From assembly GCA_019308645.1 (NCBI GenBank), contig JAFDHR010000269.1:1-6669 (forward strand): DNA of 6,669 bases. Direction: 5' to 3'. The translations under genes and the position numbers were made by a program. Shown here one piece after another: positions 1 through 6,363 of this stretch (position 1 is the stretch's first letter; every line of letters begins with the position of its first letter). This stretch comes from Deltaproteobacteria bacterium (GTDB taxonomy: Bacteria > Desulfobacterota > DSM-4660 > Desulfatiglandales > B25-G16). Under the pieces are notes generated by a model. That model saw nothing but the letters and a program-made list of their open reading frames with translations, did not search any database and was not told where the DNA came from.

Positions 1-1273
1 CGCCTTTTTTTAGATTGTCCATAGATCCTGCATTTAAGAAAAACCGTTTCGATTTTCCAGGTTCTAAATTGTTTTGTTGTCGATCTTTTTTTGCATAACG
101 ATGAGCACCTTCCTTTTTTTTCAAGGATACATTTATATCTTTGGAATCTTTATAATAATTAAGAAAGCGGTTAAATTCAATTGAAACAAACTTTTGAATG
201 AGCTCTTCTTTTGTAAGACCGTTTAATGTATCATAGACTGGCGGAAGGAAACGCCCGATTTCTTCCTGATCCACTTTAACTTCTACTATTTTGTTAACCA
301 TGGAATAGAGCTGTTTCTCACAAATTGCATATCCTTCCGGGACTTTCGCATAATTAAATTTAACCCCTGCTTTTTTTTCTATAAACTGAAGTTTTCTTTT
401 TTCCCGGGAATTGATGATGACTATGGATGTTCCTGATTTACCCGCTCTTGCCGTTCTGCCGCTCCTGTGAGTGTAGTTTTGCGCCTCATCGGGGAGTTTA
501 TAGTTAATGACATGGGTGATATCCTGAACATCTATCCCGCGGGCAGCAACATCTGTTGCAATAAGAATCTGAATGGATTTGGTTTTAAATCTGCTCATGA
601 CTTTATCTCGTACTGCCTGAGAAAGGTCACCATGAAGGGCTTCAGCATTATAGCTGTCTTTGATCAGTTTCTCTGCTATTTCCTGTGTCTCTTTTCGCGT
701 GCGACAAAACACAAGGCCATGAATATCCGGGTAATCATCAATAATTCGTTTTAACGCATGATATCTGTCTTTTTCCCTAACGATATAATTCACATGAAAA
801 ATATTTTCCGCGCCACTATTTTTCTTCCCTACGGTTATCTGAACTGGATTTTCCATATATCTTTTTGCAATTTTTGCAACTTCATTGGGCATTGTTGCGG
901 AAAACAGCCAGGTTCTTTTCTGAGATGGCGTATTTCCAAGAATGGCATCTATATCTTCCTTAAATCCCATATTGAGCATTTCATCCGCTTCATCAAGAAC
1001 CACATATGAGACTTTAGAAAGCTTTGCTATTTTTCTATTAATAAGATCAAGCAATCTCCCTGGTGTTGCCACAATAATCTGAGCACCTTTTTTGATCTGA
1101 TTTCTCTGATTCTCAATACTGGCGCCGCCATAAACGGCAGCGACCTTTGCACCTTTTACATATTTGCATAATTTTTTAATATCATCTGTAATCTGCGAAC
1201 AGAGTTCCCTGGTGGGGCAAATCACCACCCCTTGAGTATGTGTCAGATCAAAATCAATTAGCTGGATCATAGG
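1..1273 (-). pseudogene. DEAD-box ATP-dependent RNA helicase (DeaD/CsdA type), N-terminus removed by the mobile element; C-terminus beyond window
   Basis: This is a minus-strand open frame with no stop from about 1273 to the window edge (about 424 codons). Reading down the strand, it shows motif Ia PTREL (1202-1216), an ATPGRLLDLI segment, motif II DEAD (983-994), motif III SAT (893-901), an ARGIDV segment, and motif VI HRSGRTARAG (440-469). A C-terminal extension follows, ending in a SKRFFLNAG-like stretch that resembles the start of a DbpA-type RNA-binding domain. Such enzymes unwind RNA in ribosome assembly and mRNA turnover. The Q motif and Walker A (motif I) should lie about 50-80 residues upstream of PTREL and are absent. 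Upstream of the first methionine (codon at 1268-1270) there is one proline codon and then a TGA read from 1276-1274, inside the mobile element. Without motif I the product cannot bind ATP normally, so it is called a disrupted gene. Family identity is firm; the exact subfamily is inferred from the C-terminal extension. Confidence 0.9.
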
Positions 1274-1274
1274 T

Positions 1275-1295
1275 CAATAGCGCTAAGCAAAATCA
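1275..1295 (+). repeat. Left terminal inverted repeat of the element
   Basis: The repeat begins CAATAGCGCTAAG and continues CAAAATCA. It matches the reverse complement of 5965-5985 at 18 of 21 positions; the differences are at repeat positions 6, 14 and 15. It lies directly next to the broken end of the helicase gene. Confidence 0.8.
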
Positions 1296-1330
1296 TACCA
1301 CCCACACTAAGCTAAATCATTCCACCTACC
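1283..1330 (+). repeat. Two tandem 24-bp subterminal repeats, left end
   Basis: Copy 1 (1283-1306) starts CTAAGCAAAATCATACCACC and copy 2 (1307-1330) starts CTAAGCTAAATCATTCCACC. The period is exactly 24 bp and only a few positions differ. The first copy overlaps the terminal inverted repeat. Looser C-rich relatives (CTATCCCCCCACC near 1360 and ATCCCACCCAT near 1377) follow. In IS21-family ends, such repeated blocks are transposase-binding sites; that role is inferred here. Confidence 0.75.
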
Positions 1331-1373
1331 ACCAACATTCAGAAAAGACCTTCTTGCTACTATCCCCCCACCA

Positions 1374-1401
1374 TTGATCCCACCCATATTAATTGTATTT
1401 T
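1374..1401 (+). promoter_or_regulatory. Weak candidate promoter for the element operon
   Basis: TTGATC (1374-1379) and TATTTT (1396-1401) are separated by 16 bp and lie about 30 bp upstream of the first gene's start codon. Both boxes are imperfect, and the region is AT-rich by nature, so this is only a candidate. It overlaps the loose inner copies of the end repeats. If real, transposase binding there could repress the operon. Confidence 0.2.
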
Positions 1402-1431
1402 CAAATTCAATGTCTTGAAGGAGAAAATACA

Positions 1432-1827
1432 ATGTCTTATGCAAAACCCCGGAAGCGACCCTGTAGCGTCTGCCGCAAGTGGTTTTTACCCGATGTTCGA
1501 CAAGCTGGCAGACAAAAGACCTGCAGTCCTAAGTGCAGTAGAGAATTGCATCGAAGAAACTGTGCAAAATGGAACAAGAAGAATACAGCATATTTCAAGA
1601 GCAACTATTTGGATAAGAAACTTGAGAAGGACAGCAGGTCTCCACCGGAGTCAATGCAATCAGATGTTAAAGCAGATCCAAAGCCAGGACCCAAAAGCCG
1701 GATTAACCTGAATCTCCCCCGAGACATCATTAACAACATAATAGGTGGGGATAATTTGATTATAATCGAATACCTGACCGAACAGATATTTGGCAGAATT
1801 CGGAACAATGTAACCGGCATTTTCTGA
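1432..1827 (+). CDS. Small four-cysteine zinc-finger-like protein of the element (function unknown)
   Basis: The product is 131 residues. The start at 1432 is chosen because GAAGGAG (1417-1423) lies 8 bases upstream; an in-frame ATG at 1393 has no such site. The N-terminal third holds C11-x2-C14-x16-C31-x3-C35, with H40 and C44 nearby. The pattern resembles a zinc ribbon or knuckle in a very basic region (RKRPCSVCRKWF and QKTCSPKCSRELHRR). A charged, proline-containing linker follows. The C-terminal part (about residues 90-128) looks like a folded helical or hydrophobic segment containing DNLIIIEYLTEQIF. I do not recognise a characterised family. Its position as the first gene of a transposon, the zinc-binding pattern and the basic charge suggest a DNA-binding accessory or regulatory protein, which is an inference. 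It is separated from the next gene by a 69-bp repeat tract of about 190 bp, so it may be regulated separately from the four genes that follow. Confidence 0.8.
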   Translation: MSYAKPRKRPCSVCRKWFLPDVRQAGRQKTCSPKCSRELHRRNCAKWNKKNTAYFKSNYLDKKLEKDSRSPPESMQSDVKADPKPGPKSRINLNLPRDIINNIIGGDNLIIIEYLTEQIFGRIRNNVTGIF

Positions 1828-1829
1828 AA

Positions 1830-1998
1830 AGTAATCCACTTCGGTTTTCAAGACGCATTATAGATATAATCCCTTGTTATTACTAAAGATATTAACAGAG
1901 TAATCGAAATGTGATTTCAAGACGCATTACAGGTATAACTATATGTATTTATTAAGGATATAGATAAAGTAATACCATCCTGTTTTTAAGACGCAATA
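1830..1998 (+). repeat. Three-copy 69-bp tandem repeat upstream of the ParB-like gene
   Basis: AGTAAT recurs at 1830, 1899 and 1968. A second core recurs 16 bp into each unit: TTTCAAGACGCATTA at 1846-1860 and at 1915-1929, and TTTTAAGACGCAATA at 1984-1998. Every offset is exactly 69 bp. Copies 1 and 2 match at about 48 of 69 positions by hand count, including TATAA and GATAT blocks after the core. Copy 3 keeps only the first 31 bp or so before the sequence runs into the next gene. Copy 2 also has internal symmetry: GAAAT-GTG-ATTTC nested inside GTAAT...ATTAC. The layout resembles an iteron or operator array for a DNA-binding protein encoded nearby, probably the ParB-like or zinc-finger protein. 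That function is inferred. Confidence 0.75.
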
Positions 1999-2021
1999 GA
2001 CAGCGGCCTGCAAATATTTAT

Positions 2022-2981
2022 ATGGTTGGCATCATGAATGATGACCAAGAAAACAGCGGCATAAAACAGGTAGAGATTTCCAGTTTTGATTTGCGTTATG
2101 AACGTTGCCGTTTGAAGTCAAAAGGTATTGAGAAGGCGCTACTGGTCTCCATATTGGACCATGGCATTCGAGATCCATTGCTTGGGGTGGAAACCGAAGT
2201 TGGATGCCGGATTCTGCTCGATGGGTTTAAACGGTATAGATGTGCGAAAAAGCTGAGTATTGGCATCGTACCGTACCATTGTCTCGGTGAAGATGAAGCC
2301 TTTGGGATCATAACTCTGTTGCGCATTGCAAATGCAAAAAGCCTCAACATTCTGGAACAGGCCCGATTGATTGACGAATTGAAAACCATTCATAAGATGT
2401 CTGTTTCAGAGATAGCCGGTCTTCTGGAAAAGAGCAAAGGCTGGGTAGGTATGCGGGTTGGCATTATTGGACAAATGAGTCAACGGGTTATGGATAAGGT
2501 GTTTAGCGGGAAGTTTCCTATTTATTCTTATATGTACACTATCCGGTCGTTCATACGTATGAACGGTATAAGCAATCAAGATGTTGATGAATTTGTAAGT
2601 TCTGTTTCCGGAAAAGGGTTAAGCATTCGTGATATCGAAATACTGGCCAACGGGTATTTCAAAGGGGGAGAAGATATACGTCGGCAGATTAAAAACGGCA
2701 ATATCTCATGGGGATTGAGCCGCTTGAAAGAGACATCTATGCAAGCAAAAGATTGCACGCAAGTTGAACAGATGATGCTCAGGGATCTTGAGATTACGCG
2801 AAAATACATGCACCGGGTGATAAACAAAAGCAAAGACAACCGGTATAAAACCGGTTCATTCTATGCACAGGCCAATGTTTTGACAGGGGGCATTTTAAGA
2901 CAAATGAACATATTTTCCAGATCAATAAAGGAGTTTCATGATAAGTCAGGACAAACGAGCAGCGATTTATCGTCTTCATAA
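2022..2981 (+). CDS. ParB/Spo0J-like DNA-binding protein of the element
   Basis: The product is up to 319 residues. Residues about 15-110 resemble a ParB N-terminal domain: ISSFDLRYER, then DHGIRDPLLGV, then DGFKRYRC (67-74) in the place of the usual GxRRxRA nucleotide-box motif, then an ANAKSLNILEQARLIDEL stretch. A helix-turn-helix follows at about 126-148 (MSVSEIAGLLEKSKGWVGMRV), as in ParB and RepB proteins. The C-terminal half has no recognised motif. ParB proteins bind centromere-like sites and spread as CTP-dependent clamps. Whether CTP chemistry survives here is unknown, because the conserved arginine/glycine motif is altered. No parA-like ATPase is nearby, which argues against true plasmid partition. 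Neither start (2022, or in-frame ATG at 2034) has a clear ribosome binding site. The 3' end overlaps the transposase start by 44 bases, pointing to coupled expression and a role in transposition such as site or end recognition (inferred). Confidence 0.82.
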   Translation: MVGIMNDDQENSGIKQVEISSFDLRYERCRLKSKGIEKALLVSILDHGIRDPLLGVETEVGCRILLDGFKRYRCAKKLSIGIVPYHCLGEDEAFGIITLLRIANAKSLNILEQARLIDELKTIHKMSVSEIAGLLEKSKGWVGMRVGIIGQMSQRVMDKVFSGKFPIYSYMYTIRSFIRMNGISNQDVDEFVSSVSGKGLSIRDIEILANGYFKGGEDIRRQIKNGNISWGLSRLKETSMQAKDCTQVEQMMLRDLEITRKYMHRVINKSKDNRYKTGSFYAQANVLTGGILRQMNIFSRSIKEFHDKSGQTSSDLSSS

Positions 2982-4422
2982 GGAAGGGATGGCAGTGCGT
3001 AAGATTGCACGAAGTTTACGTGTAAATCGGGGCACAGTGAGTGACATTATCAAACAAAAGGGTGTAACGCCTGAATCGAGGAGAAAGGATAAAGTAGAGT
3101 TGGATCCGGACCTTCTCGTTAAACTTTATAAAGATTGTGATGGCTGGGTTCAGCGAATACATGAGAAATTAACCGAGGAAGAGGGAGTAGTGATTGGGTA
3201 TTCCACCTTAACTCTGAAAATACGCGAACTTGGCCTTGGAACATCAAGAAATCAACGCAGCGCCCAGGTGCCCGACAGACCCGGTGAAGAGATGCAGCAA
3301 GATACCTCATCCTATAGGATTAAATTAGGTGGCAGATTAGTGCTGATTCAGGCTAGCCTTCTGTATTATCGTTATTCAAAGATTCGTTATTTAAAATTTT
3401 ACCGCTCGTTTAATCGCTTTAAAATGAAGTGCTTTTTTCATGAAGCGCTGACCTTTTGGAATTATGCTGCAGACATCTGTATCATTGATAACACCAACCT
3501 GGCCCGGCTTCATGGAACCGGGAAAAACGCCGTTATTGTCCCTGAGATGGAACAGTTTGCCAAACAATACGGGTTTGCCTTTGTTTGTCATGAGATAAAA
3601 CACTCAAACAGGAAAGCAGGCAATGAAAGGGGGTTTTTCACTGTTGTCACCAATTTCTTTGCCGGTCGTAAATTTGAGAATATGGAAGATCTGAACCGTC
3701 AGGCCTTTTTTTGGGCAACAGACAGGTCGGCCAATAGACCAACGGGAAAGACCCGGCTGATTCCAGCAGCTGCCTTTGAATATGAGAAACCGTATCTCAA
3801 TAAGCTGCCTGCTTATGTGGAGCCACCCTATCTTGTTCATGAAAGACGTACCGACCAGTACGGATATGCTTCCTTTGACGGCAATTTCTACTGGATACCG
3901 GGAACGAAACGATATGATGTAAAGGTTTTGCAGTATAGTGATTATTTAAAAATCTACTACAAACGAGAATTGCTTGGTGAGTATGAAATGCCACCTGAAG
4001 GGGTCAAGAATGAAAAGATCTATCCAAAAGGGCAATCCAAGCCGAAGCATCAGCCAAAGTATCGGGAACGAACGCTAAGGGCTACATCGGAAGAAGTGAA
4101 TGCCTATTTGAATTTTGCGATCAAAAAAGGTGGCAGGCAAAAACACAGATTTATTCGACAATTATATGGCTTGCACAAGAGACTTGCCCTCTCGCTATTT
4201 ATAAAGACAGTCAAACGGGCCTTAAAATACCGTATCACGGACACAAAGACCATTGAACGGATCGCCATATTACTGATGCAAGAAGGCAATTATGAGGTAC
4301 CATCTGTTCAGATCGACCAGGAATTTAGAGACAGAAAATCCTATCTTGACGGCCGTTTTGCAGGTGATGTGGATTTATCGGTTTACGACAAAATGATGGA
4401 GGATGGTGAGGATGAATGCTGA
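2938..4422 (+). CDS. istA: IS21-family DDE transposase (IstA-like)
   Basis: The product is 494 residues, in the usual range for IstA. An N-terminal helix-turn-helix of resolvase/Hin type lies at about 3-36 (KEGMAVRKIARSLRVNRGTV). The RNase H-fold catalytic core shows the DDE triad as D122 (EEMQQDTSSYRI), D184 (ICIIDNTN) and E230 (KAGNERGFFTVV). A beta-barrel-like segment follows (YGYASFDGNFYWIPG, about 301-315), then a basic C-terminal region (KGQSKPKHQPKYRERTLR). IstA binds the element ends, cuts them and joins them to target DNA, acting with the ATPase encoded next. The start at 2938 follows AAAGGAG (2927-2933) with a short 4-base gap, inside the end of the ParB-like gene. All three catalytic residues and the full frame are intact, so the protein could be active. 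The symbol marks the family, not a proven ortholog. Confidence 0.92.
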   Translation: MISQDKRAAIYRLHKEGMAVRKIARSLRVNRGTVSDIIKQKGVTPESRRKDKVELDPDLLVKLYKDCDGWVQRIHEKLTEEEGVVIGYSTLTLKIRELGLGTSRNQRSAQVPDRPGEEMQQDTSSYRIKLGGRLVLIQASLLYYRYSKIRYLKFYRSFNRFKMKCFFHEALTFWNYAADICIIDNTNLARLHGTGKNAVIVPEMEQFAKQYGFAFVCHEIKHSNRKAGNERGFFTVVTNFFAGRKFENMEDLNRQAFFWATDRSANRPTGKTRLIPAAAFEYEKPYLNKLPAYVEPPYLVHERRTDQYGYASFDGNFYWIPGTKRYDVKVLQYSDYLKIYYKRELLGEYEMPPEGVKNEKIYPKGQSKPKHQPKYRERTLRATSEEVNAYLNFAIKKGGRQKHRFIRQLYGLHKRLALSLFIKTVKRALKYRITDTKTIERIAILLMQEGNYEVPSVQIDQEFRDRKSYLDGRFAGDVDLSVYDKMMEDGEDEC

Positions 4423-5152
4423 ACTTATAAAAATGCTCAAGTATCTGCACCTTGGTGGCCTACTTGAAAACTGGGATACACACCTTGAAGCCGCCAGGAA
4501 AAGTAATTTCTCTCATGTTCGACTTCTTCAACATATCATTGAACAGGAATACAAAAGCAAAAAAGAAAATTCCAGGCGACTGAGGATCTTGAGGTCAAAG
4601 ACTCCTGAAAAATACGTTATGGAAACCTTTCCATTTAATAGACAACCGAAACTGAATAGAAAGAAGATCTTGGCCTTGTATGATTCATTTGACTATATGA
4701 CCAAGAGTCAAAATATCATCTGGATAGGACCCACCGGTGTCGGAAAAACCGGTCTTGCAACAGCCTTTCTTATGCATGCAATTGATCACGAATATAAAGG
4801 ACGATTCGTTCCTTTCCCAGAGCTTACAGAGACCCTGTATAAATCAGTGGCGGATCATTCGGAAGAAAAAATAATGAAAACATTTCTTTCCTATGACTGT
4901 CTGCTTATTGATGAAGTGGGGTATGTGGAGGTTGAACCGGTCCAGGTTGGATTATTTTTTACCCTGATGCACAAAAGACATAAGAAGAAAACCACGTTGA
5001 TCACTTCCAACCTTGGCTTTAGTCAATGGACATCATTTTTAAGAAACGATCAGCTTACAGCGGCATTGATCGACCGCTTGACTGAAAACAGCCACATTAT
5101 CAATATGAAAAACTGTGTCAGCCTAAGGCGCAAACTTGATCCGGCTGGTTGA
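4412..5152 (+). CDS. istB: IS21-family AAA+ transposition helper ATPase (IstB-like)
   Basis: The product is 246 residues, the normal IstB length. The helical N-terminal domain (LKYLHLGGLLENWDTHLEAA) is followed by Walker A GPTGVGKT (106-113), Walker B LLIDE (164-168), a sensor segment LITSNLGFSQW and the arginine motif ALIDRL. IstB proteins are relatives of the DnaC helicase loader. In studied IS21 systems they form ATP-dependent oligomers on target DNA and stimulate IstA. The start at 4412 is preferred because GGAGG (4398-4402) is 9 bases upstream; the in-frame ATG at 4403 directly abuts that site. The gene overlaps the transposase stop by 11 bases, and the next gene begins one base after its own stop. 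ATPase motifs are intact. Confidence 0.93.
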   Translation: MNAELIKMLKYLHLGGLLENWDTHLEAARKSNFSHVRLLQHIIEQEYKSKKENSRRLRILRSKTPEKYVMETFPFNRQPKLNRKKILALYDSFDYMTKSQNIIWIGPTGVGKTGLATAFLMHAIDHEYKGRFVPFPELTETLYKSVADHSEEKIMKTFLSYDCLLIDEVGYVEVEPVQVGLFFTLMHKRHKKKTTLITSNLGFSQWTSFLRNDQLTAALIDRLTENSHIINMKNCVSLRRKLDPAG

Positions 5153-5153
5153 A

Positions 5154-5771
5154 ATGACAAAACGCCGCTTTACCAATCACGAACTGTATACTCTGCGCAA
5201 TGACATTCCCATTGACGCATTGATTGAAAAGGCACTCTGTATTCCTTCCCGGGTTGCGGAGGGTTATTTTCGTTTTCTTTGCCCCTTATGCAAAGAGTTT
5301 AGCACCGCTGTAAATCCTGAGACAAATCTGGCCAGATGCTTCCGTTGTGAGGAAAACTTCAATACGATAGACCTGGTGATGACAATCAGGAAATTGGACT
5401 TTGTTGAAAGCGTCAGGTTCCTGCAGGACTATCATAAAAGTATTTCTGTAAGTCAAAGCGATAATTACCGGAAGGCTGCCACCGGGGATGACTCACATAA
5501 TGTTTCTCAGGTGAAACATGCAGACCGATCTGAAAATTCAAATAACAGCCTGGTTCATATCGGCAATATTCTTGGCCGTGTACTGTCCTCAAAATGCGAG
5601 AGGACCACAGCAAAGCGTCCCGTTAATTACAATCAGAAAAAAACAATGTCTGTTCAGCAGAATATGAGTAACGATCGTATATTAAAGCTGGAACAAAAAG
5701 TAGATCATATAGTTTATCAAATCGAGAAAATTGTAAGATCAATCAACGCCGATAATCCTTCCAACCAATAA
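5154..5771 (+). CDS. Stand-alone DnaG-type (CHC2-like) zinc-finger protein of the element
   Basis: The product is 205 residues from the ATG at 5154, one base after the upstream stop; an in-frame TTG at 5136 is an alternative. The N-terminal half resembles the zinc-binding domain of DnaG primase: CPLC (C43, C46) and CFRC (C62, C65) with a 15-residue gap, then NTIDLVMTIRKLDFVESVRFL, matching the DnaG pattern in which the finger is followed by a helix of the FxEAVxxLA type. DnaG has Cys-His-Cys-Cys; here the histidine is replaced by cysteine. There is no TOPRIM catalytic domain, so it is not a primase on its own. The middle (about 100-175) is polar and probably disordered. The last 35 residues (RILKLEQKVDHIVYQIEKIV) look like a coiled coil for oligomerisation. 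In DnaG this finger contacts single-stranded template. By analogy this protein may guide the IstA/IstB machinery to single-stranded or forked DNA, which is inference. Confidence 0.85.
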   Translation: MTKRRFTNHELYTLRNDIPIDALIEKALCIPSRVAEGYFRFLCPLCKEFSTAVNPETNLARCFRCEENFNTIDLVMTIRKLDFVESVRFLQDYHKSISVSQSDNYRKAATGDDSHNVSQVKHADRSENSNNSLVHIGNILGRVLSSKCERTTAKRPVNYNQKKTMSVQQNMSNDRILKLEQKVDHIVYQIEKIVRSINADNPSNQ

Positions 5772-5855
5772 ACACTTCTATGAAGTACCAGTAGCGGTGG
5801 CAACAATCCTCTACCAACATAAGTTATCACTTTAAAAATAGCAGGATATGCTGCA

Positions 5856-5977
5856 GGCGGGGTAGTATTTTATAAAATTGGGCGGGGGTATGCTGGATTT
5901 TGCAGGGCATTACTGTTTATTACTGTGTGAATAAACAGCCTGCTTTATCATAGCATCTATGGCCTGATTTATCTTAG
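5856..5977 (-). repeat. Degenerate 24-bp subterminal repeats, right end
   Basis: Read on the minus strand, units begin CTAAGATAAATCAGG (from 5977) and CTATGATAAAGCAGG (from 5953), exactly 24 bp apart. A third related block, CCCTGCAAAATCC (from 5907), ends in ATACCCCCGCCC like the left-end units. A fourth C-rich block lies 25 bp further in (GGCGGGG at 5856 and at 5881 on the plus strand). The gap between blocks two and three (about 46 bp) contains a hairpin. The right end thus mirrors the left but is more diverged. A transposase-binding role is inferred. Confidence 0.6.
5902..5943. other. Hairpin within the right end of the element
   Basis: CTGTTTATT (5913-5921) and AATAAACAG (5930-5938) are perfect 9-base arms around an 8-base loop. 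The outer arms GCAGG (5902-5906) and CCTGC (5939-5943) also pair across a 6-base bulge. It occupies the place where one 24-bp end-repeat unit would be expected. It could be a transcription terminator for the element operon, but it lacks a T-run directly after the stem. It could also be a protein-binding palindrome of the transposon end. I cannot choose between them. Confidence 0.4.
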
Positions 5978-5985
5978 CGATATTG
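5965..5985 (-). repeat. Right terminal inverted repeat of the element
   Basis: Read on the minus strand, the repeat begins CAATATCGCTAAG and continues ATAAATCA, pairing with the left end at 18 of 21 positions. It lies about 190 bp downstream of the last element gene and marks the transition to gene-free flanking DNA. Confidence 0.8.
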
Positions 5986-5986
5986 C

Positions 5987-6363
5987 ACTCCAATCTAGAT
6001 TCATGACTGATCCCGCCTGACACCGCATGTTGTGGTTCTTTTCTCCTTGACTCACAAGGGAAATTTCTCTATAGTCAGCTCCTTAAAAAGCGCCTTCTTA
6101 TCACTCAAACTCAACCTTAATGGCCAGAAATCGCTACTTTAAAGAGCAGCAATATAGCACAATATTTAAGATTTATTATCCTCTTTTATCAGTCTAAAAC
6201 CTTAGATTCTGATACTCAGATATTGTTTGGATATTAATTGATATGTAGGGCTCGTTTACCTTATCGAGATGTTTTTATCATTTCCACATATGGGCTTTAT
6301 GGATGGATGCTTTATAAAGAGGTTCATGCGCATTTAACGATTACATGTTTATAGGAGAAAAAA
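5987..6363. other. Gene-free right flank between element and HEAT-repeat gene
   Basis: No reading frame of useful length, RNA gene or strong promoter is seen here. A short inverted repeat CCTTG-ACTCA-CAAGG at 6045-6059 is the only structure noticed and is too weak to call. The stretch was searched on the minus strand for the missing helicase N-terminus (a Q motif or AQTGTGKT-type Walker A) and nothing similar was found. The promoter of the downstream gene should lie here but could not be identified with confidence. Confidence 0.5.

Larger units (their letters stand above)
1274..5986 (+). mobile_element. IS21-related transposable element of about 4.7 kb with five genes
   Basis: The ends are set by 21-bp imperfect inverted repeats at 1275-1295 and 5965-5985. 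Degenerate 24-bp repeats lie inside each end, as expected for multiple transposase-binding sites in IS21 ends. Inside, all genes point rightward: zinc-finger-like protein, ParB-like protein, IstA-like transposase, IstB-like ATPase, CHC2-like zinc-finger protein. Typical IS21 elements carry only istA and istB in about 2-2.5 kb, so this one has about 2 kb of additional coding sequence. The left end interrupts a helicase gene, which supports the boundary independently of the repeats. No target-site duplication is visible: the bases left of 1274 (ATCATAGG) do not match those right of 5986 (CTCCAATC). The outermost one or two bases of the element are uncertain. Confidence 0.85.

Noticed and set aside
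467..1009. Plus-strand open frames of 83-95 codons between 467 and 1009
   Set aside because: They lie antisense to the DEAD-box helicase frame, which has clear conserved motifs through the same interval; the plus-strand products show no domain.
1415..1711. Alternative 98-codon plus-strand frame overlapping the zinc-finger gene
   Set aside because: It overlaps the frame that has the better-placed ribosome binding site, the ordered cysteine pairs and a distinct C-terminal segment; the alternative frame shows no motif.
1830..1998. 69-bp repeats as a CRISPR array
   Set aside because: Conserved blocks are only about 6 and 15 bp with degenerate sequence between, there are three copies, and no cas genes are nearby.
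5902..5943. Hairpin as a confident Rho-independent terminator
   Set aside because: The stem is good but AT-rich, and it is not followed by a T-run; it also sits within the transposon end repeats, so another role is equally possible.
1266..5994. Target-site duplication flanking the element
   Set aside because: The 8 bases outside each terminal repeat do not match, which fits with the missing helicase half and a later rearrangement.
6236..6262. TTGATA-type promoter for the HEAT-repeat gene
   Set aside because: A TTGATA-like box is present, but no convincing -10 box lies at the right spacing in this AT-rich stretch.
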